38,760 nucleotides of DNA from the NCBI RefSeq assembly GCF_018614775.1, contig NZ_JAGGOF010000066.1:30318-69077 (forward strand). Reading direction: 5' to 3'. Both the position numbers and the translations under genes were made by a program. Below the pieces are notes generated by a model. That model was not told the DNA's origin and did not search any database. It saw only the letters and a program-made list of their open reading frames with translations. Positions 1 through 8,700 of the stretch are shown here, one piece after another. Every line of letters begins with the position of its first letter. Position 1 is the first letter of the stretch. Source of the stretch: Pseudomonas fluorescens. Lineage in GTDB: Bacteria > Pseudomonadota > Gammaproteobacteria > Pseudomonadales > Pseudomonadaceae.

Positions 1-18
1 CAGGCTCGCTCCCACAGG
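1..18. repeat. Partial REP sequence at window edge
   Basis: The first bases read, on the minus strand, CTGTGGGAGCGAGCCTG. This is the start of the REP arm that recurs at 31180-31265 and near 38643-38760. It is cut by the window edge, so it cannot be seen whether it is half of a REP pair. Confidence 0.6.
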
Positions 19-37
19 GCTCTCTACCAGACCAAAT

Positions 38-86
38 GAATATTTATTCCAATATTTGCATTTAGAGAATATTTATTCCATAAAGA
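38..86 (+). promoter_or_regulatory. Probable promoter with two IolR-like operator repeats
   Basis: The 13-base sequence GAATATTTATTCC occurs twice as a direct repeat, at 38-50 and 67-79, 29 bases apart (close to three helical turns). Read on the minus strand each copy is GGAA-TAAATA-TTC, one base short of the GGAA-N6-TTCC palindrome that I recall for the RpiR-family repressor IolR of rhizobia. A perfect copy lies at 37518-37531 upstream of the sugar ABC operon. A possible -35 is TTGCAT (56-61) and a possible -10 is CATAAA (79-84), which would put the second repeat in the spacer. Sites and promoter are inferred from pattern only; the regulator gene is not in the window. Confidence 0.5.
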
Positions 87-120
87 GCCCTCCTGAACAT
101 AACCATTCAAGAGGGCTCTT
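83..120 (+). promoter_or_regulatory. Leader hairpin that holds the ribosome binding site of the first gene
   Basis: AAGAGCCCTC (83-92) and GAGGGCTCTT (111-120) are perfectly complementary 10-base arms with an 18-base loop. The only Shine-Dalgarno-like sequence for the ATG at 124 is GAGGG at 111-115, inside the 3' arm. The arm is followed by TTC and the start codon. The stem followed by TTTT also has the shape of an intrinsic terminator, so it could end transcription from upstream of the window. Either way it should reduce expression of the gene at 124 when folded. Confidence 0.6.
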
Positions 121-123
121 TTC

Positions 124-1239
124 ATGCGCGAACTCGGCATCGGTCTGATTGGCACCGGCTTCATGGGCCGTGCCCACGCCTTGGCGTTTCACAATGCCAA
201 GGCAGTGTTCGACCTCCCCCTGAACCTGACGCTGGCGGCCCTGGCCGACGCCGATCCGCAGCGTGCCCGGCAATGCGCCCGGAGCTGGGGCTTCGAGACG
301 GCTCACAGCGACTGGCAGCACCTGATCGACGACCCGAAGGTCAACCTGATCGCCATCACCACGCCCAATCACCTGCACTTCCCGATGGCCATGGCCGCAT
401 TGGCAGCGGGCAAGCCGGTCTATTGCGAAAAGCCCCTGGCGGTTTCCCTCGAACAGGCCAATCAGATGCGCCAGGCGGCCAAGGCGGCTGGCGTGGTCAC
501 GCGGGTCGGCTACAACTACCAGCACAACCCGATCATCCAACTGGCGCGGGAGATGATCCAGCGCGGGGACCTGGGGCAGATCATCAGTTTCCAGGGCGAG
601 TTCAGCGAAGACTTCATGGCCGATCCGAGCTCGCCGTGGTCATGGCGCTGCGAAGCGGCCCATGCCGGCGGCGCCTTGGCCGACTTGGGCAGTCACTTGC
701 TGGCGATGGCCCGTCACCTGTTGGGTGAGATCGAGGCGGTGTGCGCCGACAGCCAGACCGTGCACACCCAGCGCCCGGCCAGCGCCGGCGGTGTCGAGCA
801 ACGCGCTATCGCCGTCGATGACCAGGGCCACGCCCTGCTGCGTTTCGCCAATGGCGCCCGTGGCACGATGAGCAGCAGTTGGCTCAAGCATGGCTACAAG
901 AACCACCTGGCGTTCGAGATCAGCGGCACCCTCGGCACGCTGACGTTCGATCAGGAACGGCTCAATGAGCTGCGCCTGTGCCGCGCCGGCCAGGCCGGGT
1001 TCCAGCGTCTGCTGGCGGGGCCGGATCTGCCGGGTTATGCCGCGTTCAGCCCGGCCGCCGGGCACCAGTTGGGCTACAACGAGTTGAAGACCCTGGAGGT
1101 GCAGGAACTGGTCCTGGCCCTTGCCGGCGAAGCAGGCCATGGCACGGACTTCAACGAAGCCTGGGCAGTGGAGCGGCTGGCGGCGGCGATTCGCCTGGCG
1201 GCGCGGGAGGAGCGTTGGGTGAAAATCAGCGGGCTATAA
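124..1239 (+). CDS. Gfo/Idh/MocA family NAD(P)-dependent oxidoreductase
   Basis: This 371-residue protein has the usual length and plan of the family: an N-terminal Rossmann fold with GIGLIGTGFMGRAHA at residues 6-20, the EKP motif in 'YCEKPLAV' near residue 100 (the lysine is the usual catalytic residue), and the C-terminal sheet domain with 'GGALADLGSHLLAMARHLLG' near residues 180-200. Relatives oxidise or reduce sugars and inositols (inositol 2-dehydrogenase, MocA, glucose-fructose oxidoreductase). The exact substrate cannot be read from the sequence. The IolR-like repeats upstream point to inositol or a related polyol, which is inference. The start at 124 is fixed by the Rossmann motif following directly; its GAGGG ribosome binding site sits within the hairpin at 83-120. 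It is monocistronic here, since the next gene lies 162 bases downstream and is an unrelated toxin subunit. Confidence 0.85.
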   Translation: MRELGIGLIGTGFMGRAHALAFHNAKAVFDLPLNLTLAALADADPQRARQCARSWGFETAHSDWQHLIDDPKVNLIAITTPNHLHFPMAMAALAAGKPVYCEKPLAVSLEQANQMRQAAKAAGVVTRVGYNYQHNPIIQLAREMIQRGDLGQIISFQGEFSEDFMADPSSPWSWRCEAAHAGGALADLGSHLLAMARHLLGEIEAVCADSQTVHTQRPASAGGVEQRAIAVDDQGHALLRFANGARGTMSSSWLKHGYKNHLAFEISGTLGTLTFDQERLNELRLCRAGQAGFQRLLAGPDLPGYAAFSPAAGHQLGYNELKTLEVQELVLALAGEAGHGTDFNEAWAVERLAAAIRLAAREERWVKISGL

Positions 1240-1276
1240 CCCTCCACTGACTCAGACTATGAACACTGTAATGGGG

Positions 1277-1342
1277 TAAGAAATAGGCCTTCTACCGTTT
1301 TCTTATTCCATTAACGGCTAGAGAACTGTCAACTCTGACAGT
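1277..1342. promoter_or_regulatory. Inverted repeats upstream of the Tc toxin locus
   Basis: The 162-base gap before the first toxin gene holds two inverted repeats. TAAGAAA (1277-1283) pairs with TTTCTTA (1299-1305). ACTGTCA (1325-1331) and TGACAGT (1336-1342) form a perfect 18-base palindrome with a 4-base centre. The second contains a T-N12-A core of the general kind bound by dimeric activators such as LysR-type proteins, but no specific regulator can be assigned. No convincing -35/-10 pair was found, and the ribosome binding site before the ATG at 1402 is weak. Confidence 0.4.
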
Positions 1343-1401
1343 GGGTGGAACTCCTGATTTGCGCCAAATTAGCTCTCTGCACACTCGCGTAGAGCCTGGC
1401 A

Positions 1402-4400
1402 ATGAATCAACCGGAACCCTTGAGCATCACCCCTCCTTCGTTGCCGAAGGGCGGCGGTGCCATTCAGAGCATCGGCAACGGCTGGGGCGAAGTGGGCTCC
1501 ACCGGCAAGGCGTCTTTCGACTTGCCTCTGCCGATCTCTCCCGGACGCGGCTTCGCCCCTGCCTTGCGACTCGGTTACAGCAGCAGCGTGGGCAACAGCT
1601 TGTTCGGAATCGGATGGGGGCTGTCGCTGGGCTGCGTGGCACGGCGGACAAGCAAGGGGGTGCCGGCCTATACCGACGACGACGTCATATTGGGCCCCGA
1701 CGGCATGGTTTGGATGCCGGAGCGCGAGGGTGACGGAGCGATCATCCGCCGACCTGCCGAAACTTATCAAGGTCTGGACCTGGGTACGGTCTATCAGGTC
1801 GCACGCTACTTTCCACGTATAGAAGGCGCCTACGAACGTATCGAACATTGGCGTTGCGCGGATGACTACCCAGGGTTCTGGTTGATTCACGGGGCCGACG
1901 GCAGCCTGCATTTGTACGGTTTCAACGCATCGTCACGCAGCACCGACCTTAAAGAAGCACTGCATGTCGGCGAGTGGCTGCTGGAGGAAAGCCTGAACGC
2001 CCACGGTGAACATATCCTTTATGAATACGCCGGCGAGGATCATGCAGGCATGCCCGCCGATACGCCACGCGACTTTCGCGCCCAGTGTTACCTGAGCCGA
2101 GTGCGCTATGGCAACGTCGAGGCGAACGCGCACCTTTATCACTGGGCACCGACAGAACTCGAGCAAGCCCGGTGGCACTTCGATCTGATCTTCGATTATG
2201 GCGAACGCGACACGGGGCTGACGGCCATTCCCGCCTACGAACCGACGGCTCAGTGGCCGGTTCGCAGCGACCCTTTCGCTACCTACGGCTATGGCTTTCT
2301 GCTGGGCAACCTGCGTTTGTGCCGGCAAGTGCTGATGTTCCACCATTTCCCCGAACTGGGTAGCGAACCACTGCTGGTACAACGGCTGCTACTTGAGTAC
2401 CACACCACAGACCTGGGCTACAACCTGCTGTCCGCCGCGCATCAGCAAGGCTATGACGAACACGGGCGAATCGAGTCGCGCCCACCGGTGGAGTTCAGCT
2501 ATTCGGCGTTTTCGACTGAAGACGCTGAGTGTCAGCAATTCGATGCCATGCCCGGCCTCAACGACGGCCAGCAATACCAGTTGGTCGACCTGTATGGCGA
2601 AGGCATGCCCGGTGTGCTCTATCGCAGCGACAAGGCTTGGTATTACCGAGAGCCACTGCGCGCGCAGGCGGCACAAACAGCTGATGAAGTGAGTTACGAC
2701 GCCTGGAAACGCCTGGACGCCATTCCGGTGACGGACAGCCGCAAACCGGTTCGCCAGTCACTGATGGACCTCACCGGCGATGGCCGGCTGGATTGGGTTA
2801 TGGCGCAATCCGGTGTGAGCGGCTTTTTCACCCTCAACCCGGATCGCCACTGGTCGAAGTTCGTCACCTTTGGCGCCTTTCCCGTGGAGTTCTTCCACCC
2901 GCAAAGCCAGTTGGCCGATCTGATGGGCGGTGGTTTGTCCGACCTGGCCTTGATCGGCCCACGCAGCGTGCGGTTGTACGTCAATCGTCGAGATGAAGGC
3001 TTTGCGGCGGGAAACGATGTCGCTCACTTCGTCGAAACGGCCCCAGACGACCGCTTACCCCTGTTGAGCCAGGCGCAGACGGAATTGGTGGCGTTCAGTG
3101 ATGTATTGGGCACTGGCCAGCAGCATCTGGTGCGCATTCGCCACAACGAAATCGTCTGCTGGCCCAACCGCGGCCACGGTCGTTTCGACCCGGGCTTTCG
3201 CCTGGGATCCTTGAATTATGCCTACGAAGCCTTTGATGCCTCGCGGGTGTTGCTCGCCGATCTTGACGGCTCCGGTGCGACTGACCTGATTTACCTCACC
3301 AGCGAGCATGCCGAGATCTTCATGAACCGCACCGGCATGGGGTTTGAAAGCACGCCACGGATCCAGCCCTGGCCACCGGGCGTGCGGTATGACCGCTTGT
3401 GCCAGGTCAGCACTGCCGACCTGCAAGGGCTCGGCTGCTCTAGCCTGGTGATCACCATTACCCATATGAAACCCCAGCACTGGCGCTGCGATTTTGTCCA
3501 GGCCAAGCCGTATCTGCTGCACCGCACGAACAACAACATGGGCGCCGCGGGCGAGGTGATCTACCGCAGCTCGGCCCAGGAATGGCTCGACGAAAAACAG
3601 GCCTTGCTGGCGGCGCAGCTGGAAGTCGCCAGTTATGTGCCGTTTCCGATGCCGGTGGCAACGCTGCAAACCCAACTGGATGAAATCACCGGCAACCGGC
3701 TGACCCAGCGCTTTGCGTACCGCCAGGGCTTCTACGACGGACTGGAGCGCGAGTTCCGTGGCTTTGGCCTGGTGCTGCAAACCGACCGCGAAGTCACTGG
3801 CGACGCACATCGGCAGGCCGGCTATACCGCGCCGCTACTGCGTAAAAGCTGGTTCCATACGGGGCGCGCCCCCGACCTGCCGGGGCTCGATTATGACCCT
3901 TCGGACAGCGCGGCGGTGCCCCTGGGCAGCGCCTTGCTACTGGCACCTAACGGTGACGCAGCGGACGAAATCATCAGCGATGCCAATGACGAAACCTGGC
4001 ACGACATGGCCTACGCCCTGGCAGGCAGGCCCCTACGGGTGGAGGTATTCGGTTCCGACGGCGACGACCCGTCGCAGGCCAAGCCTTACTCGGCGCAGCA
4101 ATCTCGATATGCCGTGCGTCTGTTGCAACAGCGCAATGAGTATCAGCCCTATTGCAGGATGCACCCGCTGGAACTGGAATCGATCACTTACACCTACGAG
4201 CGTCAACCTGACGATCCACTGTGTCAGCACCATATCAGCCTGGCGTGGGATCCTTACGGTGGGTTGATTCATGACGTGACGGTCTACTATGCCCGGCGCA
4301 AGGGTATCCATGACGAACCGCCGTTCAGCGAAGCCCATGAACAGACCTGGTGGCGTGCGGCCCACGATGATGCGCAGAGCTTCTACTACCTGAATGAAAA

Positions 4401-5748
4401 CCGAGCGCAATTTATTCACCTGGAGGATCCACAAGCCGTTCGCCTGGGCTTGTCCTATTTGTCCCGTAGCAACGTGATGGTGCTGTCGAAGACGGCACTC
4501 AGGCCGCAAGACATTTCCCATGAAGCGATGTACGACCATCTCAATTCCCCGCCCAGCGGTAACTTCCAGCGGGTGCTGGCCCACTTGTCCGAACAGCGCT
4601 ATCAACACGCAGGCCAGACCTTACCGGCGGGACAGGCCAGCTTCGAAGCCTTGGCCGACTACCTTGAGTCCGCCGAACTGGATGAGTCGGCGCTCCAGGC
4701 ATATGCCTCAGTGCTCAGCCCCGAGGAGCTGGCGGACAAACTCCCCACGCTCGGTTACCGCCCCATGGCCGCCGCGCTGCCAACAGAAACGGAGCGGGTG
4801 TTGTGGTCGACACGCAAGGGTTTTATGGCTTACGCCGGACTGGAGGGGTTTTACCGATTGATCAGCGTCCGGCCCACTGAAAACCAGGGGCCGACAGACA
4901 TGATTTTCGATGTCTATCATTGCCTGCCGCTCAGTGTCACCACCGCCGATGGATGTCGCACCCGCGTGGCCGAAGTCGACTACCGGTTCCTGCTGCCCCG
5001 GCGCATCGTCGATCCGAACCAGAACATCCAGGAGGCATGCTTTGACGGCTTTGGTGAACTGTTAGCCAGCAGCTTCCATGGCACTGAGCGCGGCGTCGAG
5101 GTCGGGTTCGACCCGATAGACGAGTACCAGCCCGGCGTCCGTTTGCCCGCCGAAGCCATTACCGACCCCGACGCCGCCCTGCAAGGCGCGGCCAGCGCCT
5201 GTTTTCGCGATGCCTTCAGTTGGATGCAGCGCCGTGAGCCGGTCCACGCCGCCGTCCTGCAAGCCGACCGCTATCCACAACCACCGGACAACCCCGGACG
5301 CAAGATCCGTATCGCCGTGCAGTGCTGGGATGGCTTTGGCCGCAGCCTGCAAAGCAAGCAGAAGGTCGAGCCGGGCATGGCCTATCAAATCGCGGAGGAC
5401 GGCAGCCTGGTGCTTGACGACGACCAGCCGGTGAGCGCACCGGCCACCGAGCGTTGGCGGGTCAGCGAACGGGTCGAATACAACAATAGAGGGCTGGCGG
5501 TGCGGGTCTACCGGCCGTACTTCGCCGACGGCTATCGCTACATCAACGATGAATCGTTTCGCCGCTTCGGCCATTGCGACCAGCAGTTCTACGACCCTCT
5601 CGGGCGCCCGACCCTGACGATTACGGCGATGGGCTATTGGCGACGTCAGCGGTATCTGGGGTGGTACGGCATTGCCGAGGATGAGAATGACACCTTGGAA
5701 GAGTCCCAGGTGAACAAGGCGTCTTTATCGGGAGACCATCGGTCATGA
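1402..5748 (+). CDS. tcaC: Tc toxin subunit TcB (TcaC/TcdB-like, SpvB domain)
   Basis: This 1448-residue protein matches the TcB class (TcdB and TcaC are just under 1500 residues). It opens with the SpvB-type domain: 'GGGAIQSIGNGWGEVGSTG' near residues 17-35, then 'LPISPGRGFAPALRLGYSSS'. It continues with FG-GAP-like propeller repeats, seen as 'DLTGDGRLDWVM' near residue 455 and 'LADLDGSGATDLIYL' near residue 618. The TcdB middle domains follow at roughly 660-1010. In the known complexes TcB and TcC together form a hollow cocoon that encloses the toxin, and the TcB propeller docks on the TcA channel. The C-terminus ends where the Rhs shell continues in TcC. Its stop codon overlaps the start of the next gene by 4 bases (ATGA, 5745-5748), so translation is probably coupled. 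The start has only a weak GAG as ribosome binding site, but no better start is available. Confidence 0.92.
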   Translation: MNQPEPLSITPPSLPKGGGAIQSIGNGWGEVGSTGKASFDLPLPISPGRGFAPALRLGYSSSVGNSLFGIGWGLSLGCVARRTSKGVPAYTDDDVILGPDGMVWMPEREGDGAIIRRPAETYQGLDLGTVYQVARYFPRIEGAYERIEHWRCADDYPGFWLIHGADGSLHLYGFNASSRSTDLKEALHVGEWLLEESLNAHGEHILYEYAGEDHAGMPADTPRDFRAQCYLSRVRYGNVEANAHLYHWAPTELEQARWHFDLIFDYGERDTGLTAIPAYEPTAQWPVRSDPFATYGYGFLLGNLRLCRQVLMFHHFPELGSEPLLVQRLLLEYHTTDLGYNLLSAAHQQGYDEHGRIESRPPVEFSYSAFSTEDAECQQFDAMPGLNDGQQYQLVDLYGEGMPGVLYRSDKAWYYREPLRAQAAQTADEVSYDAWKRLDAIPVTDSRKPVRQSLMDLTGDGRLDWVMAQSGVSGFFTLNPDRHWSKFVTFGAFPVEFFHPQSQLADLMGGGLSDLALIGPRSVRLYVNRRDEGFAAGNDVAHFVETAPDDRLPLLSQAQTELVAFSDVLGTGQQHLVRIRHNEIVCWPNRGHGRFDPGFRLGSLNYAYEAFDASRVLLADLDGSGATDLIYLTSEHAEIFMNRTGMGFESTPRIQPWPPGVRYDRLCQVSTADLQGLGCSSLVITITHMKPQHWRCDFVQAKPYLLHRTNNNMGAAGEVIYRSSAQEWLDEKQALLAAQLEVASYVPFPMPVATLQTQLDEITGNRLTQRFAYRQGFYDGLEREFRGFGLVLQTDREVTGDAHRQAGYTAPLLRKSWFHTGRAPDLPGLDYDPSDSAAVPLGSALLLAPNGDAADEIISDANDETWHDMAYALAGRPLRVEVFGSDGDDPSQAKPYSAQQSRYAVRLLQQRNEYQPYCRMHPLELESITYTYERQPDDPLCQHHISLAWDPYGGLIHDVTVYYARRKGIHDEPPFSEAHEQTWWRAAHDDAQSFYYLNENRAQFIHLEDPQAVRLGLSYLSRSNVMVLSKTALRPQDISHEAMYDHLNSPPSGNFQRVLAHLSEQRYQHAGQTLPAGQASFEALADYLESAELDESALQAYASVLSPEELADKLPTLGYRPMAAALPTETERVLWSTRKGFMAYAGLEGFYRLISVRPTENQGPTDMIFDVYHCLPLSVTTADGCRTRVAEVDYRFLLPRRIVDPNQNIQEACFDGFGELLASSFHGTERGVEVGFDPIDEYQPGVRLPAEAITDPDAALQGAASACFRDAFSWMQRREPVHAAVLQADRYPQPPDNPGRKIRIAVQCWDGFGRSLQSKQKVEPGMAYQIAEDGSLVLDDDQPVSAPATERWRVSERVEYNNRGLAVRVYRPYFADGYRYINDESFRRFGHCDQQFYDPLGRPTLTITAMGYWRRQRYLGWYGIAEDENDTLEESQVNKASLSGDHRS

Positions 5749-8700
5749 ACAAGCCCCCCAGTGCTCTATTGCCGCTGTTGAGCAAGACCGAGCGGGGTCG
5801 CACCCAGCTTTTGGAGCACTACGACTCGGTGCTGGAGATCGCCAAGGGTTCGCTCCAGCAGTTGATGGACACTGGCAGAAACTTACACATCAGCGAAGCA
5901 CGCGCCCTGCATGAACAAGCCAGGGCCATCAGCGTCGTCACGGTCCGGCAGTTTCGCGAGCAGCGGCTGACCACTGCGGTACGCCGGGCCTTCGAACCCG
6001 GTACCGGCATCAGGGGGTTGGTGGATACCCCGACCTACAACGATCTGTTCCGCCCGGACTGGGCCAACCATTGCCCGACCGATGCGATTGAAGCCACGAC
6101 CTCGCCCGTTGCCTACCTGGCCGATCTCTATCGCGAAGTACAGAAAATCGAGCAAAGCGGCAGGCTGAACGAGGGGCATGACAACCGCATCCTGTTGGCC
6201 GAGCGGCGTCCCGACCTGGCGGACCTGTGGCTGGACCATAGTGCCCTCGAACGTGTCGAACCGACCCTGGTGCTGGTCAACGAAATACTGGAAACCTCGG
6301 CGTACCACTATCTGGAAAGCTTCGGTGACGAGCGCTCGCTGGACGATGTGCTGTTGGATGTTCGTTATCCCACGACCTTGCCTTACGAGCGCTACCAGCA
6401 ACAGATCAATTACACCTTGCAGCGCAAGGAGCGCCTACCCGGAGACATGATCCGTTGCGCCGACCGGGCCTATCCCTATTTCAAGGAACCCGGCGTGCAT
6501 TCGCTGCTGTCGGATATCGCTCTGGTACAAGACACCGGCTTCGGTCCGGTGCAGCAGGGAATTTTGCTGGAAGCGCCGTATTTTCCGGAGTTCGACCCCG
6601 ATCAGGAACCCGAGCAATCCCTGGCCTTGGCCCGTATCAATCCCAGGACCCGTCTGCTGGAAACTTCCAGCATTGATCCCGAGCACTTTTTCAAGGTCAA
6701 CTTTGGCGAGGGTGATGTTTTCAGGTTGCTCGATACCCAAACCTTCTGCCTGCACACCGGGCTGAAGACCGAAGAGCTCGAATCACTGTTGTCCGTCGGG
6801 GCTTATGCGCCCTACTCTTCGATAAATTTCCTCTGTACGGACGAGACGCCGGTGGATGGCGCGGTGTTCGGTTCGGTGTACGTCAATGCCGGTATCAGCC
6901 CGGCCCTGGCGATTGAAACGACTGGCGACGCTGCAAGGGGTCCCAGCCACCAGATCGTCAACTGGTCCCATGATCGTTTCGATCGCCTTAACCGCATGAT
7001 TCGCCTGGCACGCTGGCTCAAGCTGCCGTTCGACCAGGTTGATCGTCTGCTGGTAGCCTCGATTGGCGCCGAAAGGCACACTCCGGATTATCGGATCACT
7101 ACCGACACTCTGCGGGCCCTTGGCTTGTTCCAGAGCTTGCGCACGCGCTACAAGGTCAGCGCCCTGGACTTTGCCGCCCTGCTCCAGGGACTGGCTGTGC
7201 ATGGCCGGGGTAAGCAGCCGACGCAGTTCGATCAGATATTCAACAGCCAGGCGCTGTTCCCCATTCCCCTGATCCTGGATGGGGAGGTCTTCAGTATCAC
7301 GCCAGAGGACGACGCGCAGCGGCGGAAAATCGATCATCTGTGCGCCGCTCTGGGCATGACTTTCGAGATGTACCGCTTTACCGCCAAGGTCATCGAACAG
7401 GCTTATGCCGGTGAGCCTTTGCGCTGGAACCCGGGGGTGGTGTCGGCGTTCTATCGGTTGGTGCAGCTGCCGCATTATTTAGGGTTGACCACCATCGAGG
7501 CGCTGGCATTGCTCGAACTGCTGGACAACGGTGGCAGCCATTTGGTGTCGAAACTGGCCGGACCGACCCAGATCGCCTCCTACCAGACATCCGGAAACAC
7601 CGACACCTTGAGCGTGATCCATGCGCTAGTCGAAGCCAGTGCCTGGCTGGCCGAGCACAAATGGACCGTCGGCCAAGTCTGTCGGATCGTGCTGCCGGCG
7701 CTGACCAAGCCGGTGGCCAGCGAGGCCGAGCTTAACTTGCTCAAACAGATGCACTCACGCCTGGCGGCGGCGCTGATCAGCGACAGCAGTTTTGCCGAAA
7801 TCGGTGCGCCGCAAACCCGCGTGGTCGTTAATATCAATGAAGAGGGCCGTGAGGAGTTTTCCTCGGTCGTCATCGATTGGTTCGACGAGCTGAAAGAGTT
7901 CATCGAGGCCGGGGAAGCCACCCCGGCGGCCAGGGGTCTGGTCAAATATTTGAAGGGAGAGACCGAAGAGAACTATGAGGCTGCATTGAGCGGCACCGTG
8001 GCCGAGGTGCTGGAACGATTCGATCTGCCGATTGAAAGCCTGCACGCCCAGTTCTGCAATATGATCATGCGTGCTCGCGGCGCGCAGGAAGCCTTGCTGA
8101 TGGAAGGGCTGGCCGGTTATCTGGACAGCTCTGTCGAGCTGGTCAAGGTGCTGCTGTTCTGGGCCGAGGGCAATCGCTATCAGTTGCTGATGGAGGTGCT
8201 GCGGGTCTATGGACAAGCGGGTAATACCAGCGGCCCCCTACAACTGGCGATTGGTGACGAAGTGCTGCTGGTGCTCGACAGCCTGGGCAAGCGAGCCGCC
8301 GTGACTACGCATCTGGACCTTAGCCCGGCATCTATCGACCAATGCGTGCAACATCCGCAGTGGTTTGGCCTTGACGATGTCGGATTGTCTCTGCAGACCC
8401 TGTACTTCTTTTCTCAATATGCCTCGACAGTACGCCTGAGCGCTCAACCCGAAGAGCGGCTGTTGGATTATCTGCAACTGATCAACACCCTCTGGGACAA
8501 GGCTCAGGAAGGTGACAAGCGGCTGATCCGCGACAGTGCGGCGAACAGGCTTGCCGGCTTTCTCGACTGGGGTGTGCGTCAGGTGCTGGCAGTCGCCTTT
8601 CATCTGAACCCCGAGGACGGGGTGATCTTCACCCTCGCCGAGTTGGATCTCCTGGTACGCACCTGCCGCCTGGCACGGCATATCGACCTGGATGCCGAGG

